64,000 nucleotides of DNA, from positions 9,945,295 through 10,009,294 of the forward strand of contig NC_049995.1 of the NCBI RefSeq assembly GCF_000003815.2, written 5' to 3'. The translations under genes and the position numbers were made by a program. The stretch's first letter is position 1, and each line of letters starts with the position of its first letter. Of the stretch, positions 26,201 through 45,800 are shown in pieces. Source of the stretch: Branchiostoma floridae (Eukaryota; Chordata; Leptocardii; Amphioxiformes; Branchiostomatidae). Under the pieces are notes generated by a model. The model was not told the origin of the DNA. It made no database searches and saw only the letters and a list, made by a program, of their open reading frames with translations.

Positions 26201-29200
26201 CGGTAGGTGCCATCAGGACGTCAATCACCCTTATGACATACATAAAAATAAATTCTGAAATTTTGGATATTTTAATTTGCCACTTAGGCCATGTTGATTT
26301 TATTATATGGATGACATCCTCCGGGAACTCCAAAACTGATGCGAGCGAGCGAATAAAAACAAAGTTTGGCCAAAAAAATAAAGTTGCCTTCTGAATGAAA
26401 TCAAAGTGGCCAGGAAGGTTGAACAAAGGACTAAACACACATAGTATGGTATACCAACAGTTAGGTGTAGGGACCAGTACATCATACGGGTGCAAAACAT
26501 TTTTTTTTCTTCTTGGACCAATCCGAAAAAAAACAGACCTGAAAAAAAAACAGAGGAACAGATTTCGCCAATTCAAAATGGACACACTATGTCGGCAGCC
26601 ATTTGGGGTCTAACCGGGGGGCCAAGAAGTCAACAAGAGCGAAGTCAAGTAGAGTTTATAGTCAATTGCACCAAGTTTCTACAGTCAAAGGTACAGAGAC
26701 AGTTAGCCTTTATTACATGGATAATAATCCAACTAACAGATTCCTTTGTAGCAAAATTGACCAATTACCATTGTTTTGAGTATTGCCAGTTCTCAAGTTT
26801 CCACAGACAATCAGGTCCAGGTTCATGTCCGGACCTGGAAATGATCCTCTGGACCTGAATTTTCTGTACTGGTACCTCCCCCAACCAACAATAGATTTTT
26901 TTTTTCTGTCCTTTCACATCTTATTCTTTGACTTTAGATTCATTTTGGCATACTATGGTATTAGTTATCTGTTTTCCGATACTTTTTTTTTCAATCTACG
27001 GAATATTTGTTCTCATTTTACAGCTGCTTTGCACAGTTTATTGTGTGGTCGAAAACTCTTTTTTTTTTTGGAAATGGCCGAAAATTGGTGCGAGCGCGGA
27101 TGTCATCCATATAATCAAATCAACGTGGCCTTATGATTAAAAAAGTAGATTTGGGGTTTCTGTGTAATGAAATAGTCAACTGATTTGGAATATGGTATGT
27201 GGTCAGCACTATGATTGGAAAATGGCTGACATTTTTATGTTTTTCAATCCATTTTGGAGCTCGAGTGGAATGGTGTTTTGGCTAAGTTTATTTTCTGCAA
27301 AAGGTTAATATGGAACAGTACATTTCTAGTTGAAATTAGCTGTTTTCGCTCATGAGCAAATGTCGGCCTTTCTAGTTTGAATTGTCTTACCAACTAAAAG
27401 TGCACTCTCATTGCACTCGCGTCAAGCTTGCGTCACTGCATTTTCTACGTTTTTTTATGATTTAGATATTCCGTAATACGTAAAAGTAAGACTTAGAAGA
27501 CAGCAAAACACACAAAAAGTAAAAAAAATTCGTTATCTCTGAAATTCGTTGAGTATGTTTCGAACTACGCAGTGATGTAAGCTTGACGCAAGTGCAGTGA
27601 GAGTGCACACTTTCTTTGAATATCTTGATAGACCTACCAGTTTGAGCATTTTTTTCCTTTTTGTATGAAAATTCTGATACTTTTGTGGGGATTTCCTGAG
27701 ATAAATGTTTATTGTGATACATGGAATACAGTGTAATTTATTCATATCATGAACGTTTACTTCTTAGAAATCGGCGCTAACGTGACGTGCACATCTTACC
27801 ACCTTCTGGTCAGTTTTCTCCACACTTTGAACGACAGAAGATACAACAAAGAAGACGTCCAGTTAGCAGCGCCACCTTGCAGTGCTGAGGAGAACTCCAC
27901 CCACATCTACATCCAGACCCCCCTCACGGACTGTGGCACTGAGAGACGGGTTTGTTACGAAACATTTGCAAAATCATTTACACTAGCATTTGTTCTTGAA
28001 CTACGTTACATGTTGTAACCGATTTTTTTTCATCTCTAAAACCAGCTAATGATAAATGATGCAACAGCCAGTCTAACAATGAGTAGGATGCTCACGGTTC
28101 AAAATACGCATGCGCAGCGAAATGCATTTTGGGCTTCTAGTGTGGGCATCCAATGTGAAGTCGCCCGAGACATAGACAAATGAGTTTGGAATTTTGGTTG
28201 CAAATTGTGACAATGGTAGAGGTAAATAAATTAAATAACTTCACTGTCAATAAAGACATTCCTGAATAAAGACACAACCTTCCTCAGGGCAATTCTGACA
28301 TTGCACTGCAGCACTAGGTGTCGTTACCTACTACAGATGCGGTCACAAATGTTAAGATAACCATAAGCATGTACATTAATTGCTGATGTGATGTGAAGTT
28401 TTCACAATGAGTTCCCAAAAAAGTCTCGTTAATCAGTGACGTATCAACCTGATGAGACTGTTTAGGTTATATGCCTTCACCTTTTGGCACATTACCCACA
28501 GTGCAATTCAAGATAGATACGCACCTCGTAATTTTTGGCGCAGCATCATTTAACAATTGATGTTTGACCTATGTACACAGGTCACAGAAGACAGCATCAT
28601 CTACAGTAACACTCTGACTGTCAAGCTTAACGCTTCTGGGACGATTCAGGTCAGCGTGGAGTGTCACCTGCCTCGACACAAGCAACTGACCGTCGGCATC
28701 AACCACCAACCAGTGGTCAAGTCCCTTGTCGTTGGTACAGCCGAGTTTACCGTCTCTATGGACCTGTACCTCAGTGATACCTTCATGTCCCCTGTCTCGG
28801 AATACCCCCTATATGTGATGGTAGGGCAGGTAAGCTTGATTTCATTCTTTTGTTTGTTTAGTGTCTTAGGTCATTGTCACTGGCAAAAGATAGTGAATGC
28901 TATCTAAAACTTCTAATCCGAATCGTTTCCAATTTATCTCCTGTAGCTTGAATAACTAATTTTGGTGTATGTCATTACGTATCAAATCTGTACACGGACC
29001 AAATTTTCAACTACCATTGTCACCTTCTTCAGGATCAATATTGACGACCAACAAGTGATCATGCGAATACGTGACGTCAGCAATTGGTCAAACGTTTATA
29101 ACGTTCACCGCTTCTGTTCAGTGACTGCTGGAGTGCACCTGATGTATATAGTTTATATTATACACGTTCCTATGTACATGTAGTCCAGTTCAGTATCAAG

Positions 29201-31590
29201 CCGTAAGTATTGATCCTGAAGAAGGCGACAGTTGTCGTTGAAAATTTGATTCGTGTAAAACTATGTCTTTCTGTTGTAAGACAGTTAAGGAATGTTTACG
29301 TATAAGAACATAGATGAGCTTCCATGATCACTTTACTATCTACCTACCTTCATGGTCCCTTGACCTCTTGGTCGTTGGGGGACAAGGTAGGCATAAAGAT
29401 GGAGAGTTGTCTTCAGGCCCGTCTGCCTCTTACTACAGTCAGCCATTCCTGCAGGTTGGGGTATTTTCACTCTGTGGTGACTTTAGTTATTATTTTTTTT
29501 TCGTCAGATGCTCTACGTGCAGATACAGTTGACATCAGACGACTCCAATCTTCAGGTGTTCGTGAAACATTGTTTTCTAACCTTCACGGAGATCTATAAT
29601 CACGCGAACACTGATAACATTGTCATAATCAGGAACGGGTAAGTCCATAAGCTCCGAGTACAGATTTGCTTATTAGAAAATAATCATTATTGCCTAAGTA
29701 AGGCCATGTCGATTTGATTATATTGCCAACATCCGTGCTTCATTTTTCGACCGTTTCCAAACTTTAAAAAATCAACCATACTCTAAATCGTACAGCTTAA
29801 AAATAAGCAAATGTATGCCGTGGATTGTAAAAAAAAGGGAAACGTATACTACTGTTATAGAACATTACAAGGTCAAAGAAGTTGTGAAAAGAACAAAAAT
29901 GAAGAATGTTTGGTAAACTATATCCTGTGTGTTCAGTTTTTTGTTCAACCTTCCTGACATTGGCCGCACGCATTTTTTTTAAATGACAAGTTTTCAAACA
30001 CTAATTTTTATATGCATCATCTGCAAAAATGTAAATCATTGTTTTGTTTTAATCCTGTTCACGACCTTGTTACAGGTGTCTACAGGACTCAAGCACTGTT
30101 CGTCGCTATCCGCCACCGTCCACAATGGAGGAGCGGTTCGGTTTCCAGGCCTTTACAAGTGCCATAAAGTCACACAAGGTAGGCAAGAATAAGACTCATC
30201 GTCGTTCCAACTGCGCATGAAATGTTAGTATGTAATCTGCGAAAGTTGAGTCGTCTGAGACATCAACTAACATGTCAGGATATGTATTCTAGTCATGGTG
30301 TTGAAAATAAAAAATTGACTTGTTAGGGGGGCTTAACCTTTGACATATTACCCACAATTCATCACACTACGCATTTGACGTTAAAACCATGGACAGGCTG
30401 GTGTATACGCGCGTTCACACCTCGCAACACGCATGCGCGGTGACAGATTGTACTAATTTTTTTTATTTGTACTTCTGTGTTATCACCTTATATCACTGTA
30501 TATTGTAGTTCTGTGTTATCACCTTATATAACTGTATATTGTAGTTCTGTGTTATCACCTTAAATAACTGTAATTTCAATGTTTTATCACCGTCAACTGT
30601 GCGTAGCTTCTAATCTTGAGCATAATGTACAATAAAGGTGTTCTTTCATTCATTCTTTCGCTGTTTCCCTGTCCAGATGTTCCTCCACTGTTTTGCCGTG
30701 CTGTGTAACGCCACGGACCCGAACTCCCTGTGCGCCCGGGGCTGCGATCTGGATCAGCACCCGGACAGACGGAGGAGGCAGCCCGAGGAAAGCACTGATG
30801 TCTACCGGTACCAGCTGGTCCGAGGTCCCATCTTGCTGAACGATGATGAAACAAGTAAGAGCAACTTCAGTCGGATTAAACTTGAACTGTAGTTTACATC
30901 ACAAAAACTAGATTTACTCAAATTTTCGACTAATAGACTCTACTCTTTGTCCCGGTATGGACAATCCACTGATTCGGTATTGAATTAAGGTTTTGTTTGC
31001 ATGTTTGTATGTCTGTTTAAGCTTACTTCCGATGGCCCGGGTCCGAGTTTGTTTCCGGCTTGAGTTGTACTACCAGTATTTAAAGGCTGCGTTCTTCGAT
31101 AGGCTATATATACGTTCTATAGGATATATTCGTTCTTGCATATATGCGTTCTTGTATATACGCGTTCTTCGATAGGCTATGTTTGTAAATATGTCTGTTT
31201 AAGCTTACTTCCGCTGGCCCGGATCCAAGTTTGTTTCCGGCTTGAGTTGTACTGACAGTATCTAAAGGCTGCGTTCTTCGATAGGCTGTCAAGAAAAGAA
31301 TTGAACTTTGCCCCAATTTGCCTTCTGAGGCAGGAATCCGAGAAAGGCGCGTAATGTGTAAAATGGTTGTTATATTCTATCCAGAGCTTAAGTTACAAAA
31401 TATATCTTTCTAATAAGTTCGGTATTGAATCTTCGGTTATTGTCTATCTATTGTAGCTCGTGAAGACGTCTCAACAGGTGAAGACGTTGAAGACACCTCA
31501 ACGTCAAGTCACGCCGAGCGCGTGACATCTTCTTTCATGGGAGCATGCGCAGTGTTGATCGCCGCCATATTGATCATCATCTCGAGCTAA
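13556..31590 (+). CDS. SRCR-CUB-sushi-SRCR-ZP type I membrane protein, gene C
   Basis: Exons: 13556-13634 (signal peptide), 14205-14507 (canonical SRCR, GRVEVYHDGQWGTVC), 14996-15180 and 22602-22797 (two halves of one CUB domain: SPNYPQDYSHNLECEW, then GTFCGNNAPPPIQGTG), 23857-24063 (sushi-like), 25010-25480 (SRCR-like), 25638-25742 (Thr-rich linker), 27768-27949, 28581-28829, 29508-29638, 30076-30178, 30677-30854 (ZP) and 31457-31590 (Ser/Thr tail plus membrane segment, stop TAA). The CUB halves join in phase 0 as NDYVM-IRE, which links sequence on both sides of a 7.4 kb transposon-filled intron. From 23857 onward it matches genes A and B but is more diverged. Joining the SRCR-CUB part to the ZP part is an inference from order, strand and phase; two separate genes remain possible because all module exons are phase 1. 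Confidence 0.6.
15701..17501 (-). mobile_element. LINE B, antisense, nested in LINE A
   Basis: The minus strand encodes an uninterrupted 583-codon reverse transcriptase frame (15786-17537). It has linker, fingers/palm (GVPQGTVLGPLLFLLYINDL, VRLFADDCLLY), thumb and C-terminal tail, but no endonuclease, so it is 5' truncated. The 3' end carries a (GAAGAC)n tail at 15701-15720. Related to, but distinct from, LINE A. The intact frame suggests a younger insertion. Confidence 0.8.
18203..19175. mobile_element. Non-autonomous piggyBac-like element
   Basis: Flanked by TTAA on both sides (18199-18202 and 19176-19179). Ends are CCCTCAAGCACCCG and CGGGTGTTTGAGGG. Subterminal GGGGTCCAAACGGACCCC palindromes occur at both ends. 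No coding capacity. Leaving it out restores the LINE A reading frame exactly, confirming the borders. Confidence 0.85.
19548..20803 (+). mobile_element. LINE C, nested in LINE A
   Basis: A 5'-truncated LINE of another family: reverse transcriptase segment DDYRPIAITSALSKV ... LFYADDLCLICPS in one frame to about 20230, then the C-terminal part in a second frame to 20733, so it carries a frameshift. The tail is (AATAAAG)n. The short direct repeat AAATAC flanks it, and LINE A continues afterwards. Confidence 0.75.
21148..22374. mobile_element. Non-autonomous element with CAAGGAGGTTA ends
   Basis: CAAGGAGGTTAAAA at left is mirrored by TCTAACCTCCTTG at right. The ~1.2 kb interior is AT-rich with many GACGTCAT motifs, poly-C/poly-G runs and an internal palindrome (about 22109-22170, GATATAGTAGT arms). 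No ORF. Superfamily unclear. Confidence 0.5.
22909..22945. repeat. Palindrome CCAAGGAGGTTAAAA...TTTTAACCTCCTTGG
   Basis: Near-perfect 15-base arms with a ~7-base centre, directly after the second CUB exon. Same terminal sequence as 21148-22374. Confidence 0.6.
22965..23218. repeat. MITE copy ending in (AT)n microsatellite
   Basis: Left arm GAAAGGAACTCTGGGTAATATG; the right arm starts GGCCTTCAGCTTTGACATA and then runs into ~70 bp of (AT)n instead of TTACCCAGAG. The MITE's TATTACC end seems to have seeded microsatellite growth. Confidence 0.7.
24089..24250. repeat. Palindromic MITE GTTACCCCAT...ATGGGGTAAC
   Basis: Long arms (CTCGTTTTCTGTGTATATCA mirrored by TGATATACACAGAAAACGAG) with a ~40 bp divergent centre. 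Flanking TA suggests a TA target site. Confidence 0.8.
25955..26085 (+). repeat. Hammerhead-like CTGAAGA...GAAA repeat, copy 1
   Basis: CTGAAGA at 25964, a short stem-loop (GGTC/GGCC) and GAAAATTT at 25989. Downstream it shares ACACAGATGAGCTTTCATT with the tail of the copy at 29205. The layout is that of a hammerhead core (CUGANGA, stem, GAAA), as found in Penelope-like retroelements. Assignment is tentative. Confidence 0.45.
26286..27131. mobile_element. Non-autonomous DNA element, ~850 bp
   Basis: AGGCCATGTTGATTTTATTA, then TATGGATGACATCC, at left is mirrored by GGATGTCATCCATATAATCA, then AATCAACGTGGCCT, at right. No coding sequence. A left-end relic is present at about 29700-29755. Confidence 0.65.
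27406..27612. repeat. MITE with GTGCACTCTCATTGCAC ends
   Basis: ~40 bp inverted arms: GTGCACTCTCATTGCACTCG with continuation GTCAAGCTTG, mirrored at 27572-27608. It lies just before the ZP-N exon of gene C. Confidence 0.75.
28985..29050 (-). repeat. Hammerhead-like repeat, copy 2 (inverted)
   Basis: On the minus strand: GATC, CTGAAGA (29026-29032 on plus as TCTTCAG), a decayed stem, GAAAATTTGGTC. It faces copy 3 about 170 bp away. Confidence 0.45.
29205..29330 (+). repeat. Hammerhead-like repeat, copy 3
   Basis: GATC, CTGAAGA (29216), stem GGCGACA/TGTCGTT, GAAAATTT (29240), GATT. The outer GATC/GATT could pair as stem I. The tail GAACATAGATGAGCTTCCAT matches copy 1. Confidence 0.45.
30468..30592. 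repeat. Three tandem ~41 bp units
   Basis: TTCTGTGTTATCACCTTATA followed by TCACTGTATATTGTAG-like sequence, repeated three times in the gene C intron before the ZP-C exon. Confidence 0.85.
31012..31288. repeat. Tandem duplication, ~95 bp units
   Basis: GTCTGTTTAAGCTTACTTCC through GCGTTCTTCGATAGGCT occurs at 31012-31106 and again at 31192-31288, with smaller GCGTTCTT repeats between. In the last intron of gene C. Confidence 0.85.
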
Positions 31591-32687
31591 GCATGGCGGG
31601 AAGACAGGACAAATGACAAAGAGAGAAAGAAACCACCTACTTGTTATTTCTCTGGACATGTTATAACTTATTCTTGCATTTCGTGTAATATCAGAGTTTA
31701 TTATCTGTGCCGTATACGTAAATTTTACTACAAATTATATCGTTATGCTATATCTGATTATTATGAAAAGCGGTATGTTAAACAGAGTGCCTACAATAAG
31801 TCACAACCAGGCTCCACATATCACTGTAAAGACTAGAATTGTAAAGATTGGCCCCAAATACAGATAGCAATTGTCAGAGGACACTATGAGTTCCCAACTG
31901 TACTTCTTAAGAAGTACAGTTCGGTCTCCTAACGCCTCTAGAATGTTGCCTATTTCACAAATTTCTACAGTTTTACCATCAACAATCGGATTCTGCTGGA
32001 GGTTAACGTTCAATAAATAAGTGCATCGCTTGTCATAAAGCAATACACATGATTATGAAAATACAATTGCGTTGCGTCTGTCATTACTGTCTGAAACAAT
32101 TCATTTACAAGTGCCTAAATATTTCATGGAAAGTAAACTAAGTGTAACTTGCATATTGGAGCGGTCAATGGATCGAGTGTTTATCGGATTTAACATCATG
32201 AATCCTTGTTTATAGTTCGACAACACTATTGATTGTACCCGGGAAGAGCAAATGCCAAAGTCTATTACGGCCATAGATATCAATTTCGAAGAAGAATGCT
32301 TCTGTCATATATGGAAGATGAAGATGTTTAGCATTCTCCGACGTGGGGTCTGCCAAATTACTAGCTACTATGGTGATAGCAGTTCTGTCCGCGTTATTCT
32401 AAGATCTATTAAAAACAATCTTCTATGTTTGGAACGGAAGCATTAAGAAAACCGGGACAAAAAGCAATATGTTTCCTTTCCGTAAAGATAGACATACAAG
32501 TAGTGAAAGTGGTTTAAAGTTCCTATCGGGTTGATTCATGTAGGTAATCAGGATGTGATTCAATTATTTACAGTAAATTGAGGTCAAAGGTTAGAGGTCA
32601 TTCTTTCCTTTACTCCTACTCGCGTATTTTCTCCAATAATAATCTCCGAAGTTTCCCTCCCGGTTAACGCACTAATTTCGGTAGAAA
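31591..32687. other. Intergenic region, gene C 3' flank and TTC32 upstream
   Basis: No supported ORF. Short ORFs here have no recognisable domains. The last ~100 bp should hold the TTC32 promoter and 5' UTR. Confidence 0.6.
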
Positions 32688-41676
<8,989 letters not shown>

Positions 41677-42147
41677 GACATGTACACTTACATATGACAG
41701 TGTCAGTATAGAAAAGTTACCCAACTGGTTACGAAGAGTACAGACTATAAATGAGTGACTGAATGAATGAATTCATAGATGACTGAATGAATCGGTATTG
41801 ATTGATAAATTAATTCAGGTATTTTTTATATCACTTCTTTTGAAACGGACTAAAAATGAGGATAACATGTTGGTAGATAATACTACAAGGTTTGTATTGT
41901 TGAAAAATTTTATATTCCGTAATAGTGGCAGACACAAAAGGCAATGGACAGCAGGTCTTTTTGTAGGGTCAGTCAGGTTACAAGAAACACAAAAAAACAG
42001 GCCTTCTGGTAAGTGTATAAAGGCAAAGAAACACAGGAATCTTAGTAGGTGTCTAGTACATTTTATACTACTAGAATGAACAGTCTTCTTGCCTTGCTGG
42101 ATTATCTGACAATCGTATTTGATACTATCTAAATTATGGCACTATGC

Positions 42148-42153
42148 AATAAA
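42148..42153 (+). terminator. Polyadenylation signal of TTC32
   Basis: GCAATAAACATTG, 470 bp after the stop codon. Confidence 0.55.
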
Positions 42154-42482
42154 CATTGTACAAAGGACAATTGATGTTGAATTTCTTTTTTCCTTGACAG
42201 AGATAGCTATTTTCTTTATACTCTAGTCAGACATACTCTAGTTTCAGCTCTAGTTCAACTTGAAATAGGTGTATTTTCTACTTGTTGTTCTACTTCCGTA
42301 CGAAAGTCACTTCGTCTTCCGCTGTCGGCTATCTTTGGTGGCAGCTGATCGCATCTTTACAACAGGAACAGTCCTGCATCCGGCTGTAGCCGATCAAATG
42401 CTCACACGTGACGTTTTACAATTGGGGTAAATACCATTCTTACCGGTCCAGATATTGCTGCATTCTTGCTATGAAGGACAAC

Positions 42483-42790
42483 CGTTAAATTTGAAAAGGT
42501 AACCTTTAGGATTGTAGATTCATAGAACCTAAGCCAGACCTAAGCCAGGCGTTACGTAGGGTAGTAGCTTTCATTCGTATTTAGGACTGGTGTGTTTGAA
42601 GTGCCTCTCCCAAAAAACGACGTTACCGTTAAATTTTGAAAGGTGACCGTTAGGTTTGAAATTTAACGGACCTTCTCCGGGTACAACGCCTTCGTACGTA
42701 TATCGGAGCTGTTTTCGACTCTTTTCCATCAGTAGCCGTTTAATTTTGAAAGTCAACCGTTAGATTTGAAATTTAACGGACCTTCTATCA
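42483..42790. repeat. CCGTTAAATTT repeats in cathepsin C promoter
   Basis: Two near-identical units (42626-42675 and 42737-42786) with CCGTTAAATTTTGAAAG, ACCGTTAG and GAAATTTAACGGACCTTCT, and a partial third at 42483-42515. Each unit contains an inverted CCGTTAAATT/AATTTAACGG pair. The last ends ~25 bp before the start codon. Confidence 0.7.
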
Positions 42791-42812
42791 GCATAACGTC
42801 GGGGAGTTCGCC

Positions 42813-45800
42813 ATGACAGCGGTCCTGATGCTCGTGATGTTGTCCGGCCTACGGGCGACCTTGGCCGACACACCGGCCAACTGTTCGTGGGGACAAGTCG
42901 CTGGAGTTTGGGAGTTTCACATTGGACCGGTAAGTACATAGTGGATTTTTATGATCCGTTTATGTGTGCATTGTTTTACATGAAACCAAAACTTGATCCT
43001 GGTTTTGACAATTTTTTTTTTCATTCAGGATCATGTGCTCCAGTGATCTCTGAGAATTCACGAAACCAAAACAGCAAAGCAAGCAAAAATTGCTTTAGAA
43101 CTAGCGCTATATTAATTGGAAATAATTCAAAAGTTTTAAAATGAATTAACACTTCTTGTATTTCTCTTTAATCGTCGAGAAAGTACTATATTTATATAAC
43201 AATAATGATACTTATCAAAGACTTTTTTCCAAAGTCTTTTCTTTAACTACCTTCTTAACTTAATGACCTTAATGCGGCCTGGAGACCAATTTAAGCTAAC
43301 AAAGTTAAGATTCAAGCAAAGAAAAACACGAACATTGTCTTTTGTGTAATTGGTGGCATTGTAAGAATCGTGATGACTTTTGCTAAATTCAGACGTAGAG
43401 CGGTAAGCAAAAACATGTCCTGACATGGCCTATATTTTGTATTGGAGGATGTAACCGAAGCGTGGCGGAAAAGAGATAAGGAGCAAAGCGCACCACGTGA
43501 CTTCCTTTACATGTCCTTTCTGTGCTGCGATAAAACGTGAGGTGATCTCGGATTGTATCTTCAGTAACTTGTCATTTGGTTGAACAGCTGCCGATAGGAA
43601 ATGCACAGGAGAGGTGCACCACGGTACATACTATTGTTAGGTACAAAACAATTATCACCTATAGTTGCATCAAAGTTTCCGTGCTTTGAACATCTTAATG
43701 CAACGGCTAAATTTCTATTTTAATGCGCTTAGACAAGCCTTGTATAAGAACTATCTGTTCCTGCATCTACACACGTACAAAGAAGCGAGAAAATGTTGAC
43801 TATTCTATCAGTTTAGTATAAGACCTTTGTATATTTAACTTGTATATTGTTGCTCCTACTTTCCTGTACATGTTTGTTACATCCTACTATCAACGAACTG
43901 TACCTAGCCTTTGAAGCACGAATGTACACGAATGTTCATTCAGGAAGATTCTCTGACATCTTTATCCTTTATGATAGATATTGACCGAAATTCCATACTT
44001 CATGATGTCCAAATGCAGTAAAAAAAAAAATTCAACATATGACGTGCAATTCAAGAATATAAAAAACAGCCTTCATCCTCTTACTGCTTGGATCTCAATC
44101 TACGACCGCAGAAACGTACGCGTTCTTAAGTTGCAGCCAGTGTCTTCATGAGTATCCTCAATAGATATCTTTGAACAACGCCTTGCAAAAAGATGTGACA
44201 GGTCGTCTAGTACTAGTGTAGTATAGCCAGCTGTTGCCACGCTACGTGCCTGCAAAGCTCGTGTTTAAAAGTGAATTCGTATACAATCGTCGTACAATCT
44301 GAAATTGTTTAAGTCAAGTGTTAGACATCTTTCTTCACAATACAGCATTGTAAGCCAAAACGCTTGAGTGGCTTCACGAGCCTTGTTTTGCGGTGAACTC
44401 TAAGTAAATGAAAAAAAAATACATCAATTCCGCATGAGGTCTTACAGACTTGATATACACGCTCGGGTGACTGCACCCTTACATTGAAGGACAATTAAAC
44501 CGGCTGCAAAAACAGAAAAAGAAGCCCGTGCGTTACGGTTTTTGTGGTTATATCGACTGGGCAGATACAGATTTAAATTCTTCAAGAGAAATATACACTA
44601 ACGATCTCCGTTATTTTCACAGGGTGGTTACGATAGCCGTCTGAGGTGCAGCTCCTTCACTGCAGTTGAGAGCTTTAAGTTGAGCCTCCTGTTCCCGGAT
44701 GTTGTGCTAGACAAGGATGGCAACAAGGGCTTCTGGACCATGATCTACAACCAGGGCTTCGAGGTGGTCATCAACCAGAGGAAATACTTCGCCTTCTCAT
44801 CGTAAGTTTAAAACAATGTTTCTTTTCGTCTCTCTTTCCCTCCCTTTGAAGTATCTACATTACCCTCCATTTGTTTCCTGGCCTTCCCTTTAATTTTCTC
44901 TCTCTGTCCTTCCTACCCCCACACCCCCACACCCCTCTGTCTCTGCCCCCTCTGTCTGCCGTTCTCTTGCTCTCTAGCTCTTTCCCTGTCCGTCTTTCCC
45001 TGTCCTTCTCTTTCCGTTTCATTCTCTCTCCTTCTCTCTCCCTTTAGGCCTCTGTCTTGTTTTATTCTCTTCGTTTTCTCGTTGTCTTCTGCCTCTTTCA
45101 GTGTACCTTTTCTCTTTCACTTCCTTTATTTCTTTGCCTTTCTGTATGCCTATCTTCCTTGCTCTCTCTGTCACACACACTCTCTATGTCCGTCTTTAGA
45201 TTTCTCTATCTTAAAGTCTTTTGTTATTCTCTTTGATTCAAACTAGTAAACTATTATATATGAGAAATGATTAAGCGAATCTTACATATTTTTCATAGAT
45301 ACACGAAAGAAGATGACGTGGTGACGAGTTTCTGCAACTCCACGTTCGCAGGATGGTCACATGACACTCTGGGGAAAGACTGGGCCTGTTACTATGGTAT
45401 CCAGTTTTCTCAAAGTGTCCCGGATGTAGATCCTGTCACAACTCGACGAGTGCATAGGGATGATTTTGACGGGACGTTTAGGAACAACCCAGACTTTATA
45501 AAAGGTAAGAACAACTACATTGTATCATGGAACTCCATCTAATTATGAAATGGGCCATTTGCACCATTTTAACTCATCTGGTTAATAACCAATATCAGTT
45601 TAAACATTACATTGCAGCTGGACAGGAACTTTGTGAAATCCCAAAGTCCCAAACCGGTTTGTTTGTTTGTTTGTTTGTTTTATTAGGCTGGATAACTTTG
45701 CAATGTTACGTCGCCCGGAGAAATACGCTGGAAAATGGGGTGTGAAATTAAACGGCTTCTTCTGTAAAAAGTATTTAAGATATGAAGACGATGTTGTTGT

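Larger units (their letters stand above)
41677..42812. other. TTC32 3' UTR and cathepsin C upstream region
   Basis: AATAAA at 42148 is the likely TTC32 polyadenylation signal. 42483-42790 carries the CCGTTAAATTT repeats described separately. Confidence 0.6.

Noticed and set aside
26175..26858. ORFs of 122-136 codons in the gene C intron
   Set aside because: They fall inside or across the non-autonomous element at 26286-27131 and show low-complexity Lys/Phe runs.
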